DNA of 64,000 nt from JACDAN01 sp963802375 (GCA_963802375.1 CAWDIJ010000004.1:186001-250000), one strand, 5' to 3'; shown: positions 34,787-43,983, numbered from the stretch's first letter. Notes: generated by a model from the letters alone, not told the origin. Made by a program: numbers and translations.

Positions 34787-35668
34787 ATGCGAACGCTCTT
34801 CATCGCGGTCGCGGCCGCCCTCGCGCTGACAGCGCTCGGATCCGCCACGGCCGCCAACCAAACCGTCACGATCACGCGCACGGGGTTCGTGCCGGCGGAC
34901 GTCACCATCAACGTCGGCGAGACGGTGACGTGGCGGAACACCGACGCCAACTCGCACCAGGTCGTCTTCGACCGTGCGCCGTGCAACCTGACGATCTCGT
35001 CCGGCCAGAGCGCGTCGTGCACCTTCCGCGCCGGCGGGCGGTTCAGCTACCAGGACCGCTCACAGCAGCCGCGGCTCCGCGGGACCGTGACCGTCAACGG
35101 GCCTCGTGCGTCCGTGACGCTCACCGCTCCCCGTACCACCGCGACCTTCGCTGCCCCGGTCACGCTCTCCGGCGTCGTCTCGAGCCAGGCGGCCGGTCAG
35201 TCGGTCGCGATCAACGCGCAGGAGTGCGGCAAGACGTCCTTCACCCGCCTGGGCTCTGCGACGACGACCGCGAACGGCAACTGGACGTTCACCGTCAGGC
35301 CGAAGATCAACACCGTCTACCAGTCGCGCTGGCGCACGAACGACAGCTCGGCCGTCACGTTGAAGGTCCGGCCGGCGATCCGTCTGACCCGCGCCGGCTC
35401 GCGCTTCACTGCGCGGGTAACCGCGGCCCAGTCGTTCACGCGCAAGACGATCGTGCTCCAGCGCTACCGCGCCGTCCTCCGGCGGTGGGCGACGCTGAGG
35501 CGTGTCACCCTCAGCGGGTCGACGACACCGACGGCCGGCACGTTCGTCACAACGGCGAAGTTCCGCTCGCAGATCCGCCGCGGCTGGCGGCTCCGGGTGC
35601 TCCTGCCGCAGGGACAGGCCGGCACCTGCTATCTGGCCGCGCCGAGCAACACGCTCCGCGTGCGCTGA
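34787..35668 (+). CDS. secreted cupredoxin-like protein
   Basis: A 293-aa protein with an AGGAGG site and a signal peptide (MRTLFIAVAAALALTALGSA, cleavage after TAA). Residues 25-110 are plastocyanin-like: TITRTGFVPADVTINVGETV, WRNTDANSHQVVFD (potential copper His), and CNLTISSGQSASCTF. Two Ig/FN3-like beta domains follow, ending with a Cys (GTCYLAAPSNTL). The second His and axial Met of type-1 copper centres are not clear, so copper binding is uncertain. It probably lies at the cell surface. Confidence 0.72.
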   Translation: MRTLFIAVAAALALTALGSATAANQTVTITRTGFVPADVTINVGETVTWRNTDANSHQVVFDRAPCNLTISSGQSASCTFRAGGRFSYQDRSQQPRLRGTVTVNGPRASVTLTAPRTTATFAAPVTLSGVVSSQAAGQSVAINAQECGKTSFTRLGSATTTANGNWTFTVRPKINTVYQSRWRTNDSSAVTLKVRPAIRLTRAGSRFTARVTAAQSFTRKTIVLQRYRAVLRRWATLRRVTLSGSTTPTAGTFVTTAKFRSQIRRGWRLRVLLPQGQAGTCYLAAPSNTLRVR

Positions 35669-35715
35669 CAGTTGAGACCGTGAGGGGCGTCCGCAGGGCG
35701 CCCCCTCACGCCGAA

Positions 35716-36723
35716 TCAGCGCGGCCTCACGACCACGAGCTTGTCCACACCGGACTCGGCGCCCCAGAGCTCGCCGGGGCGGCCGAGAAGCTGCCGTACA
35801 TTGGCCGGCGAGCTCGGCAGCCTGATCTGCGTGAACCGGTGTGTGCGCGGGTCGAACCGGACGATCGCGTTCGCGCCGAAGTCGCTGAGCCAGACGATGT
35901 CGCGGTTGTCGACATAGACCGCGTACGGCTGCGGGCTCGGGCCGGGCAGCCGCCACTCACCCCAGCGCCGCCTCGCCGGGTCGTAAACACCGAGCCTGCC
36001 GGCATTCCACTCGCTGATCCAGATCCGTCCGCGGGAGTCTGACCAGACCCGGCGAGCGCCCTGCCCCCGCCTACGAGGCTGGAGAACCGTGATCCGAGCG
36101 CTGCGCGTGTCGATCCGGCCGACGTAGCTCCCGGCGAGCGACGCGAAGTAGACCGCTCCCCGCGGAGTGGTCGTGATCCCATACGGGCCTTCCCCGCGCG
36201 GTGCGGAGAAGACGCGCACGCGGCCGACCTTCGGGTCGAGCCGGCCGATAAGCCCGCTCTGACCCGTGAACCAGAGGACACCGCGGCGGTCGAACGTCGC
36301 GGTGTTGAGGTTCGCGTCCGCAGCCGACGCTGGGAGCGGGAACCGGCGAACCCGACGAGTCCTGGGATCGACCCGGACGATGGCGTTCAGGCCTCCGTCG
36401 GTGATCCAGGGAGCGCCGTCGGGGCCGACGATCACGCCGTGTGGGGCGGAGCCCGGCCCGAGGGGGACTTCACGCACACGCCCTGTCCTGGGGTTGAGCC
36501 AGCCCAGCTCACCGGAGCCCTGGGCCGTGTACCAGACGCCGCCGTCTCGCGCGGGCGCGACGTCGTGGGGCCGCGAGCCCGCAGGCACCGGATATTCGCG
36601 GACGCGGAAGCCGCCCTGCTGTCCGGTCCCACCGGCCGCGAGTGGGAGCGCACCGGCGAGGGCGAAGGCCACCAGTGCGGCGGCTGGCAGGCGGAGCAGG
36701 TGCACGCACACCAGCCTATGCAT
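35716..36723 (-). CDS. secreted virginiamycin B lyase-like beta-propeller
   Basis: A 335-aa protein with a hydrophobic signal peptide (CVHLLRLPAAALVAFALAGA) and repeated propeller blades (RPHDVAPARDGGVWYTAQGS, PHGVIVGPDGAPWITDGG, YGITTTPRGAVYFASLAGS, RRVWSDSRGRIWISEWNAG, YAVYVDNRDIVWLSDFG). The blade pattern is that of the Vgb/streptogramin lyase superfamily. Most secreted members of this type have unknown substrates, and lyase activity on antibiotics is not implied. It converges with the cupredoxin-like gene. Confidence 0.78.
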   Translation of the reverse strand: MHRLVCVHLLRLPAAALVAFALAGALPLAAGGTGQQGGFRVREYPVPAGSRPHDVAPARDGGVWYTAQGSGELGWLNPRTGRVREVPLGPGSAPHGVIVGPDGAPWITDGGLNAIVRVDPRTRRVRRFPLPASAADANLNTATFDRRGVLWFTGQSGLIGRLDPKVGRVRVFSAPRGEGPYGITTTPRGAVYFASLAGSYVGRIDTRSARITVLQPRRRGQGARRVWSDSRGRIWISEWNAGRLGVYDPARRRWGEWRLPGPSPQPYAVYVDNRDIVWLSDFGANAIVRFDPRTHRFTQIRLPSSPANVRQLLGRPGELWGAESGVDKLVVVRPR

Positions 36724-36852
36724 GGTTGGGGGATGAGTTGTCGGAGGCGGCCGGGGCCGACGCCCGAGCTAGCCGGCCTTGCCGATCACGTGGTGCCACG
36801 GCTGCCCCAGCGGGCCAGGCCTCACTTGGCCGCCCGAGTCCCTGCGCGGATC

Positions 36853-39800
36853 TCAGGCGCGAACCGGCGTTGAAATGCGGTACGCGGCCTGCTTTCCGTC
36901 GAATCCCTTGAGCTGGAGCTGCTCGGGCTCTGCCGCCAATCCGCGCTCGTCCAGCCACGTCGCGACCCGGCGAAACGCCTCGTCGCTGAGCAGGATGTCT
37001 CCCCCACCGGCGGCTGTCTGGAGGCGCGCGGCGAGGTTGGTCGTCGACCCGAGGACGCTGACGTTCTGCTCGTCGACCGAACGGCTGACCACGGCCGGGC
37101 CGACCGCGATTCCGATCCCGACCGGCAGGTCCATGAGGGCGGCCTTGTCCCGGAGCGCGAGCGCCGCGTCGAGCGCGAGCTGCGCATGGTCGATCCGGGC
37201 TCCCGTGGCGTTGAAGGTCGCCATCACGGCGTCGCCGGCGAACTTGTCCACGATTCCTTGGCGCTTGCCGACCTCCGATGCCGCCCAGCGGTGGAGTGTC
37301 GTGAGCCGGTCCGCCAAGTCCTCCGGAGCGCTCGACGCTGCGAGCGGCGTGTAGCCGCGAACGTCCGCGAACATCGACGTGACAAGACGCTCGCCGGCCG
37401 AGAGAAGCCCGGAGTCAGCAAGGTCCGTGTCCGGCTCGTCCTCCGGAAGAGGAACGTCGAGCCCGAAGCGCTCGGCAACCGCGAACGCAGCGTCTCGTGG
37501 GCGGACCGCGCCGGCCGCGTGCGCGTCGCGAATGCACGACGCCAGGACGTCGCGCGCGCGATCCGCATCGCCCGACAGGGCAACAGCCTCGCCGAGAAGC
37601 GGTGCTACGCGCCAGGCCCAGAGCAGGAGCCCGGACTCCTCGAACGACGCGAAAGCTCGCTCCAGGAGCGGCCGAGCTGCGTCAGCCCTTCCGCGCGCGA
37701 GAAGAATGCGCGCTTCGGAGAGCGCGAGACCGGCTGCGCCCACGTTGAGCGACTCACGCTTGGCTCGAGCGACCACGGCGTCGGCCTCCTCGAGAGCCCC
37801 GTCGGCGACCAGCCCTTCAACCGCATACGCGACCGTGCCGCGCACCCGAAGCAAACCCGGGTGACCGGTCGCCCGGCGGCCGAGCTCGGCCGCCTCGTTC
37901 GCTCGCCCAAGGGCAACCGCAACACCGATTCGTGCCGGCGTGTCGTAGACGATGTCCTGGAGCTCGTTGCCGGGCGACGGCGGAGGAAGCTGCTCGGCCG
38001 CTTCCGCGCTTCTTCCCAGCTCGAGCAACGCCTCGGTCTCCGCAAGCTGGCCACGCCACGCGAACTTGGGATTGTCAATGGTCTCGTGTCGCTCGACCGA
38101 CAGGCGAGCCTGCTCCAGCGCAGCTCGCGGCGCACCCTCGGCCAGCTCGGCCCAGCTCCTCGAGACCTCGACGCCCAGCGAGCGGGCGAGAAACGCAAGC
38201 TTCTCGTACCTCCGCGCGACCTCGCCGATCCCGCCGGCGAGGCAATGCATGCGGTCCCACAGCTCGTTGTAGACGACGTTTCCGGCGACGATCGTGTACC
38301 CCTTCTCGATTGATTCGCGGTAGACCCGCTCGAAGAGGTCGAACTCGCGGGTGGTGCCGAACTCTCCGAACGCTGCGAACGAGAGGGCCCACACGCGCTC
38401 GAAGTCGGCCGACGACTGCTCGGCGATCTCGGCACCTCGCAAGGCGGCCACGCGGCAGAGGTCGTAGTCGAGCTGGAATGCGTGAAAGCCGGCGAGGCGG
38501 ATGTACGCGAGCGCCAGCTCCGCAGAGGGACCCTCACGTTCCAATGCTTCGCGGGCATGCTCGACGGCCTCCATCGCATCATCGGGCCGGTCGAGCTCCC
38601 AGTAGCAGCGGCTGAGGTGGACCCGCGCCTCCGCAGCCTCGGAACCGAGACCCGCCTCGTCCATTCGCCCGATGGCGTCCTCCAGGAGCTCCGCCCCCGC
38701 CGCAGGCTCGCCGTTGAGCCAGCGGAGTCGTCCCAATCTGTAGAGCAGCCGAGCACGGTCATGCGGGTCCGACACATGCGGCAGCACTCGCTCGAGCAGA
38801 CCGTTCGCCTCCTCGAAGCCCGAGGCGCGCTCCGCCTCATCGGCCGCACGCAAAGACGGCTCTAGCGCCTCGCCCGGCCGCCCGGCGGCGAGGAGATGGT
38901 GGGCAACCATCACCGCGTTCCCCCCGGACTCCCGCAGGGCGTCGGCGGCCCGGGAATGCGCACGGAGGCGCTTGGGCAGCACCGTGTCGTTCGCGATCGC
39001 CTCCTGGGTCAGCGCGTGGCGCCAGATGTACCGGTGGCTGTCGCCCGACAACTCGTCGAGAAGCTGATGCGCGACTGCGCTTTCCAGCGCCGCCAGGACG
39101 CAGCCCTCGTCCGCCTCGGCCACCTGGACCAGCAGGGCGTAGTCGAACGAGCGCCCAAGCACCGCGGCGGCCCGGAGCACCTCGACATGTGCATCGTCGA
39201 GCCGGCCGAGACGAAGCAGCACCGTCTCGCGAACGGTCTCGGGGAGCTCGAAGGAGTCGAGCGACCGCCGTGACCAGCCCCTGTCCGACTGAAAGACGTC
39301 ACCCCGGTCGAGCGCCTCCCTCAGCAGCTCCTCGAGGACGAACGGGTTTCCCTCGGAACGCTCGTGAACGAACGAGGCGAGCTCCGGGCTGACGTCGTCG
39401 GCGCTCAGGATCGCCGCAATCATCTCGGCGACCTGAGAGGGCGCCATCGCGCCTACGGACACCGTTTCGGCGAGCCCGCCGCGCCGCCAGGTCTGCGTGG
39501 CTCGCGTCAGGGGGTGGAGGCGGTCGAGCTCGTCGCTTCTGTACGTAGCAAGCAGCAGGACCCGACTCTTCGCGAGACGGCGGGCCAGGTACTCGAGCAG
39601 CTCGCGAGTTGAACTGTCTGCCCAATGTAAGTCGTCGAGGACGACGAGGAGCGTGCCTTTCTGCGCCCAGAGCTCGATCAGGGCGACGATCGACTCGAAC
39701 AGGCGAAGCCTCGCCTGGGCCGGATCGCGCTCTGCAGCCCGCGACCCGTCACCGAGCTGTGGAAAGACCTGGGCCAGCTCACCGACCATCGGGCCGAGCT

Positions 39801-40110
39801 CCGCCCGCAGCGTGTCGGTGTCCTGCGCGTCGAGCCTGCCGCCGATCGCTTCGACGAAAGGCAGGTAGGGAAGCGGGAGCTCGGCCTCGGAGCAGCTGCC
39901 CCACAGAACCTCGCAGCCGAGCTTGTTCGCCCGCCGCTCGAGCTCGCGCGCCAGGCGGGTCTTCCCGATTCCGGCCTCCCCCGCGAGCAGGACGAGGCGG
40001 CCGTCGCCTCGATTCGCCGCGAGCAGCGCGTCCTCCAACTCCGAAAGCTCCTGCTGCCGACCAACCAGGACGGGTGAGAGAACGCGACCGATCACACTGC
40101 GATTCTGCAC
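36853..40110 (-). CDS. AAA-ATPase / TPR / class III adenylate cyclase fusion protein
   Basis: A 1085-aa soluble protein. Its N-terminal STAND-type AAA_16 ATPase has LVLLAGEAGIGKT (Walker A at residues 44-51), TLLVVLDDLHWADSSTREL (Walker B) and LLLATYRSDEL. A long alpha-helical TPR-like region fills about residues 400-880. The C-terminal class III cyclase domain has FADVRGYTPLAA with the first metal Asp, VDKFAGDAVMATFNA with the second, and NLAARLQTAA. This is a signal-integrating cyclase that probably makes cAMP after a STAND-type switch. GTG 40110 is used. A relic of a related gene end lies at 33853. It diverges from yihY at 40164. Confidence 0.9.
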   Translation of the reverse strand: MQNRSVIGRVLSPVLVGRQQELSELEDALLAANRGDGRLVLLAGEAGIGKTRLARELERRANKLGCEVLWGSCSEAELPLPYLPFVEAIGGRLDAQDTDTLRAELGPMVGELAQVFPQLGDGSRAAERDPAQARLRLFESIVALIELWAQKGTLLVVLDDLHWADSSTRELLEYLARRLAKSRVLLLATYRSDELDRLHPLTRATQTWRRGGLAETVSVGAMAPSQVAEMIAAILSADDVSPELASFVHERSEGNPFVLEELLREALDRGDVFQSDRGWSRRSLDSFELPETVRETVLLRLGRLDDAHVEVLRAAAVLGRSFDYALLVQVAEADEGCVLAALESAVAHQLLDELSGDSHRYIWRHALTQEAIANDTVLPKRLRAHSRAADALRESGGNAVMVAHHLLAAGRPGEALEPSLRAADEAERASGFEEANGLLERVLPHVSDPHDRARLLYRLGRLRWLNGEPAAGAELLEDAIGRMDEAGLGSEAAEARVHLSRCYWELDRPDDAMEAVEHAREALEREGPSAELALAYIRLAGFHAFQLDYDLCRVAALRGAEIAEQSSADFERVWALSFAAFGEFGTTREFDLFERVYRESIEKGYTIVAGNVVYNELWDRMHCLAGGIGEVARRYEKLAFLARSLGVEVSRSWAELAEGAPRAALEQARLSVERHETIDNPKFAWRGQLAETEALLELGRSAEAAEQLPPPSPGNELQDIVYDTPARIGVAVALGRANEAAELGRRATGHPGLLRVRGTVAYAVEGLVADGALEEADAVVARAKRESLNVGAAGLALSEARILLARGRADAARPLLERAFASFEESGLLLWAWRVAPLLGEAVALSGDADRARDVLASCIRDAHAAGAVRPRDAAFAVAERFGLDVPLPEDEPDTDLADSGLLSAGERLVTSMFADVRGYTPLAASSAPEDLADRLTTLHRWAASEVGKRQGIVDKFAGDAVMATFNATGARIDHAQLALDAALALRDKAALMDLPVGIGIAVGPAVVSRSVDEQNVSVLGSTTNLAARLQTAAGGGDILLSDEAFRRVATWLDERGLAAEPEQLQLKGFDGKQAAYRISTPVRA

Positions 40111-40163
40111 AGCCGGGAGGTTTCGCCGTTAGCTCCCGCTGGATTCGGGCAGACAGAAGCGGG

Positions 40164-41126
40164 ATGTCGATGACCGAGACGCAGCCGCAGCCCGAGCGTG
40201 CAGAGCCGAAGCTAGCCGAACCGACGCCGACGGACCTCTCGGCCCGCGACTACGGGGCCATCCTCACCCGCGCCGGCAAGTCGTCCCTGGAGGACCACAT
40301 CACCAACCTGGCCGCCGCGCTCGCGTACTACGCGTTCCTGGCGATCCCCGCCGTCCTCCTCGTCGCTGTCGGCGTCTTCAACCTCGTTGCCGACGACGAT
40401 CTGATCGCGGAGATCATCCAGCGGCTCCAGGGGGTCGCGCCGGAGGAGGCGCTGAGGCTGATCGAGCAAACGCTGCAGCGGGTCGTCGAGTCGCAGGCGA
40501 ACTCCGGGATCGCGCTGGTCGTGATCGGCTCCGTGCTGGCTCTCTGGACGATCACCGGCGCCATGGACACGCTCATGTGGGCCCTCAACGCTGCCTACGA
40601 CCGCGAGGAGACTCGCGGGTTCATCAAGCGGCGCCTGACCGCGCTCGCGATGGTCCTCCTCCTGCTCGTCGCGTTCGTCCTCGCGTTCGGGCTCCTCGTC
40701 CTCGGCCCCCATGTCTCGGGGTGGGTCGGGTCGGCTGTCGGGCTCGAGACGCTCGTCGACTGGCTCTGGTGGACGGCGCAGTGGCCGATCCTGATCGTCG
40801 GGCTCCTGCTCGCATTCGCGACGGTGCTCTACCTGGGGCCGAACGTCGACCACCCGCGCTGGAGCTTTCTCTCGGTCGGGACGGCGATCAGCGTCGGCGT
40901 CTGGCTCGTCGCGTCCGGCCTGTTCGCGCTCTACGTGGGGCAGTTCTCCTCGTACAACAAGGCATGGGGGTCGCTCGCGGCCGTCATCATCATGCTCACC
41001 TGGCTCTGGATCAGCGGTCTCGCGCTCCTCTTCGGCGCCGAGGTGAACGCCGAGGCCGAGCGAAGCCGGGAGCTCCGCAAGGGCGAGCCGGCGGAGCAGG
41101 AGCTGCAGGCGCCGCCGAAGGACTAG
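40164..41126 (+). CDS. YihY/BrkB family inner-membrane protein
   Basis: The 320-aa protein starts ATG 40164. A soluble N-terminus leads to six membrane spans: LAAALAYYAFLAIPAVLLVA, GIALVVIGSVLALWTITGAM, DTLMWALNAAYDREETRGFI, LTALAMVLLLLVAFVLAFGL, ILIVGLLLAFATVLYLGPN and SLAAVIIMLTWLWISGLALL. The pattern, including the YYAFLAIPA and AYDREETR segments, is characteristic of YihY proteins, once misannotated as ribonuclease BN. The transport or structural role is unknown. A polar C-terminal tail of about 30 residues ends the protein. Confidence 0.92.
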   Translation: MSMTETQPQPERAEPKLAEPTPTDLSARDYGAILTRAGKSSLEDHITNLAAALAYYAFLAIPAVLLVAVGVFNLVADDDLIAEIIQRLQGVAPEEALRLIEQTLQRVVESQANSGIALVVIGSVLALWTITGAMDTLMWALNAAYDREETRGFIKRRLTALAMVLLLLVAFVLAFGLLVLGPHVSGWVGSAVGLETLVDWLWWTAQWPILIVGLLLAFATVLYLGPNVDHPRWSFLSVGTAISVGVWLVASGLFALYVGQFSSYNKAWGSLAAVIIMLTWLWISGLALLFGAEVNAEAERSRELRKGEPAEQELQAPPKD

Positions 41127-41194
41127 GAGGGCTCGGCGAAATAGCGGCTATGCCGCCGGGACGCGCGCCATTCCACCAAGCCCTCCTGCCCTGG

Positions 41195-41274
41195 ATTAAC
41201 GGCGTACGCAGGGAAGTAAAGGTTTCGTACGAATCGCGCCAGGGGCGCAGAAAAACCACGCCGAAACCGTTAAT
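41195..41274 (+). promoter_or_regulatory. structured upstream segment of the sigma-factor gene
   Basis: Paired segments: ATTAACGG (41195-41202) and GGTTTCG (41221-41227) are together complementary to CGAAACCGTTAAT (41262-41274). Between them lie a 10-bp palindrome TTCGTACGAA (41224-41233) and a small hairpin GCGCC-AGG-GGCGC. It could be a 5' leader RNA fold or a set of protein sites; it lies 70 bp before the gene start. Confidence 0.4.
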
Positions 41275-41344
41275 ACCTATAGACCGGCGCGCCTGCCGCA
41301 CCGCCGCGTGCGCGCGCCGCCCCTAGCGAAACAACGGAGAACCA

Positions 41345-42394
41345 ATGCTGACCGAACTTGCCATGGGCACTGACGCCCTTGATTCGAACGAGGCTGTTGC
41401 CGCGTTCATCCACAACGCGCAGGAGCGCGGCTCCGTCCGCACCACGGAGATCGACGCCCTGCAGACCGAGCACGACCTCGACGAGGAGGCTATCGCCTGG
41501 GTTCGCGCCCAGCTCGAGGAGTTCGACGTCGAGATCGAGGACGAGCCCGAGCTCGACCTCACGCCAAGCGCCGGCGGCACGACCGATGCGCTCCAGCTCT
41601 TCCTCAACGACCTGGGCCGCTACCCGCTGCTGACCGCCGCCGAGGAGGTCGCGCTCGCCAAGCAGATCGAGCGCGGCGACCTCGCTGCCAAGGAGCGGAT
41701 GGTCAACTGCAACCTGCGCCTCGTCGTCGCGAACGCCAAGAAGTACCAGGGCCACGGCGTCTCGCTCCTGGACCTGATCCAGGACGGGATCATCGGCCTG
41801 AACCGCGCGGTGGAGAAGTTCGACTACCGCAAGGGCTTCAAGTTCTCGACCTACGCGACCTGGTGGATCCGCCAGGCCTGTCAGCGTGCGGTCGCGAACC
41901 AGTCCGCGACGATCCGCATCCCCGTCCACGTCCAGGAGCGCCGGCAAAAGCTTCGCCGCGCGCGCCAGCGGCTCGAGACCCAGCTCGGCCGGACGCCGAC
42001 CATCGAGGAGCTCGCGGAGGCTGCGCAGCTGAAGCTGAGCCACGCCGAGGAGGCGCTCGACGCCGTCGAGGCTTCGGTCTCGCTCAACCAGACGATCGGT
42101 GACGGCGACCAGGAGTTCGGCGACCTCTTCGCCGACACGGCCACCGAGGACCCGATCGAGCTTGCGGACATCGCGTTCGAGCGCGAGCGGCTCCACGACG
42201 CGCTCGCCCAGCTCGAGGAGCGGGAGCGCAGGGTGCTCGAGCTCCGGTTCGGGCTCGGCGAGTCCGAGGAGGCCACGAGCCTCGAGCAGATCGGCCGCGA
42301 GCTCGGCTTCACGCGCGAGCGCATCCGGCAGATCGAGACGGACGCGCTGCGCAGGCTCCGCGCTCTGCTGCACGGCCGCGAGCTGGCCGCTTAG
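41345..42394 (+). CDS. rpoD: RNA polymerase sigma-70 family factor (RpoD/SigA-like)
   Basis: The 349-aa protein has a region 1.1-like N-terminus (FIHNAQERGSVRTTEIDALQ) and region 1.2 (DALQLFLNDLGRYPLLTAAE). Region 2 has NLRLVVANAKKYQGHGVSLL, DLIQDGIIGLNRAVEKFDY and KFSTYATWWIRQA. Region 3 has TIEELAEAAQLKLSHAEEAL. Region 4 has RRVLELRFGL and a helix-turn-helix (LEQIGRELGFTRERIRQIE). Having regions 1.1 to 4 makes it a group 1 or close group 2 sigma factor. The stop codon TAG borrows its final G from the first base of an inserted 162-bp MITE; the earlier stop was probably TAA. Confidence 0.9.
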   Translation: MLTELAMGTDALDSNEAVAAFIHNAQERGSVRTTEIDALQTEHDLDEEAIAWVRAQLEEFDVEIEDEPELDLTPSAGGTTDALQLFLNDLGRYPLLTAAEEVALAKQIERGDLAAKERMVNCNLRLVVANAKKYQGHGVSLLDLIQDGIIGLNRAVEKFDYRKGFKFSTYATWWIRQACQRAVANQSATIRIPVHVQERRQKLRRARQRLETQLGRTPTIEELAEAAQLKLSHAEEALDAVEASVSLNQTIGDGDQEFGDLFADTATEDPIELADIAFERERLHDALAQLEERERRVLELRFGLGESEEATSLEQIGRELGFTRERIRQIETDALRRLRALLHGRELAA

Positions 42395-42555
42395 AGCTCG
42401 TTTCAGAATGTGGCTCGTCGCCAGGGTGCGATGGGTGGATGCCAGGCCCGGACGCAGACCGCGTCCATATCAAGTCGATATGGGCGCGGTTGAGGACGAC
42501 GCCTGGCGCCGCCCAGCGCGGCCTGGCGGCACAGCGCTCATTTTGGAACGAGTTC
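42394..42555. mobile_element. 162-bp MITE with long inverted repeat arms, TTA target duplication
   Basis: The ends form inverted repeats (GAGCTCGTTTCAGAATG left; GAACTCGTTCCAAAATG right, read inward). The two halves (42394-42471 and 42477-42555) are near-complementary over their whole length, perfect at the apex (CCATATC-AAGTC-GATATGG). The element is bordered by TTA at 42391-42393 and 42556-42558, a 3-bp duplication as made by IS5/IS427-type transposases. It has no coding capacity. It has inserted at the stop codon of the sigma-factor gene. The transposase link is inference. Confidence 0.8.
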
Positions 42556-42602
42556 TTAAGAGCTGAAGCTATGGGCGGCGGGCCTTGCGCCCGCCGCTCC
42601 GG

Positions 42603-42809
42603 CTACTCCTCAGGCGGTGGTGCCGCCGGGCGCATGAGCTGCTCGTACCGCTCTTCCTCCCCTTCAGGAGGCGGCCAGGGCAGACCGGCCTCTTCGGCGG
42701 CGGCCTGCATGAGCTTGCGGTCTTCCTTCCGCTCCTGCTTCCGCAGGCGCTTCTCCGCGCGCTCGCGCTCGCGCTGCATCTTTCCGAACGTCTGTCGCTT
42801 CTTCGCCAT
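42603..42809 (-). CDS. small highly basic conserved protein
   Basis: A 68-aa protein starting MAKKRQTFGKMQRERERAEK, a Lys/Arg/Glu-rich coiled-coil-like stretch, then MQAAAEEAGLPWPPPEGEEE and a Pro-rich end. I recognise the MAKKRQTF-x-K-x-QRE start as a conserved actinobacterial small protein with no assigned function; the charge suggests nucleic-acid or ribosome association. ATG 42809 is preferred to a frame opening 30 bases upstream. It lies downstream of the MITE on the opposite strand to the sigma gene. Confidence 0.65.
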   Translation of the reverse strand: MAKKRQTFGKMQRERERAEKRLRKQERKEDRKLMQAAAEEAGLPWPPPEGEEERYEQLMRPAAPPPEE

Positions 42810-42913
42810 CGCCCATACGGTAGCGCCCCCCGCGGTCACTAGCCGCGCCTTCGATCACGAACAGCCCGATGTCGTGGAGCCGGGAAGCGCTCTGGCATCC
42901 GGATCGCGAACGT

Positions 42914-43558
42914 CTAGCAGCGCAGTTCGAGGGGATTCACTGCGGCTCGCGTAACCGACGGATGGACGAGCGGCACCGCGCCTTCCCAGCCGGCGCGGAG
43001 CACCTCGACCAGCGAGGGCGGCGTGATCACGAGTCCGCGGGCCGGCATCGGCCTGTTCCCCTCGTACCCCGCCGGCGTCCACCGCCGGAGGCTGCCCCCG
43101 AAGATGAGCCATGACTCGTCCGCCTCGACCACAAGTACGCCGTCCGGCAGGTCGCCGAACTCCGCCTCGTGGAGCTGCTGCGAGCGGCCGTCCACTCGCT
43201 CAGCGTGAAGCTGCGCATCGATCGCGTCCGCCCCGACCGCGCCGGGATGGCGCTCGCTCCAGAGCTCGCAGAAGCGGACGTAGTCCTCTCGGCGGCAGAG
43301 CGCGCACGGGCGGTGGCCGGCTGCGAACGCCGTCGCCTCGTCGAGGAAGAAGAGCTCGGTGAACTTCCCCGGCCGCATCAGCGGCCCGCGCTGCCAGCCG
43401 CGGAACTCGAGCCGGCAGGCGATCCAGCGCCTCGTCGCCCACCGCCGCCGGATCCGTCCCTGCCCGTCGTGCAGGCAGCCGCGGTTTCCGTAGACCAGCC
43501 CACGGGCGGGGTGCGCGATCAGGTCGCTGCGCGGCGTGACGCGGTTCTGACGCGGCAT
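42914..43558 (-). CDS. conserved hypothetical protein with CALC motif
   Basis: A 214-aa protein. Conserved-looking segments are ARGLVYGNRGCLHDGQG, WIACRLEFRGWQRGPLMRPG, FTELFFLDEATAFAAGHRPC, ALCRREDYVRFCELW and GVLVVEADESWLIFGGSLRR. The GHRPCALCRR motif with nearby Cys could bind zinc. I recognise this as a conserved bacterial hypothetical family (TELFFLDEATA-x-x-AGHRPC) without assigned function. It stands alone, divergent from the small membrane-protein gene at 43620. Confidence 0.68.
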   Translation of the reverse strand: MPRQNRVTPRSDLIAHPARGLVYGNRGCLHDGQGRIRRRWATRRWIACRLEFRGWQRGPLMRPGKFTELFFLDEATAFAAGHRPCALCRREDYVRFCELWSERHPGAVGADAIDAQLHAERVDGRSQQLHEAEFGDLPDGVLVVEADESWLIFGGSLRRWTPAGYEGNRPMPARGLVITPPSLVEVLRAGWEGAVPLVHPSVTRAAVNPLELRC

Positions 43559-43619
43559 CCGGAGAGAAGAACACCATCGCTGGCGGCGATGTGAGACGGC
43601 CTACTGGCAAAATCGAGCC

Positions 43620-43934
43620 ATGGCGGAGCCGACAGTCGACCGTGAGGAGGTCCAGGCCGCGCTCGAGGCCCGCAAGGAGCTCGGCGCCGAGCTGGAGCCG
43701 GCCGTGATCGACACGTTCGTCGCGCGGATCGAGAAGAGCATCGTCAAGCGGGACGACCAGCGCGAGAAGGCGCTCAAACGCCAGCGGGATCATCAAAAGG
43801 AGATGACGCTCGGCGCGATGGCCATCTCCATTCCCCTGATGGCGATCGCGGCGATCTTCACCGGCCTGGCAGGGGTGATCGCCGTCTGCGCGGCGATCGC
43901 GGTCGTCGCGATCGTCTCCGCGCGGCAGACCTAG
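43620..43934 (+). CDS. small membrane protein
   Basis: A 104-aa protein: an acidic/basic helical N-terminus (VDREEVQAALEARKELGAEL, VARIEKSIVKRDDQREK) and two closely spaced membrane spans (AMAISIPLMAIAAIFTGLAG and VIAVCAAIAVVAIVSA). This is similar to short actinobacterial membrane proteins with a coiled N-terminus, some annotated as integral membrane protein. No clear Shine-Dalgarno site lies upstream of ATG 43620. The phytase-like gene follows 49 bp later. Confidence 0.65.
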   Translation: MAEPTVDREEVQAALEARKELGAELEPAVIDTFVARIEKSIVKRDDQREKALKRQRDHQKEMTLGAMAISIPLMAIAAIFTGLAGVIAVCAAIAVVAIVSARQT

Positions 43935-43983
43935 CCCGTTTAGGGTTCCGGCCGCACAGCCGCCAACCGAGGAGGGTCTCACG

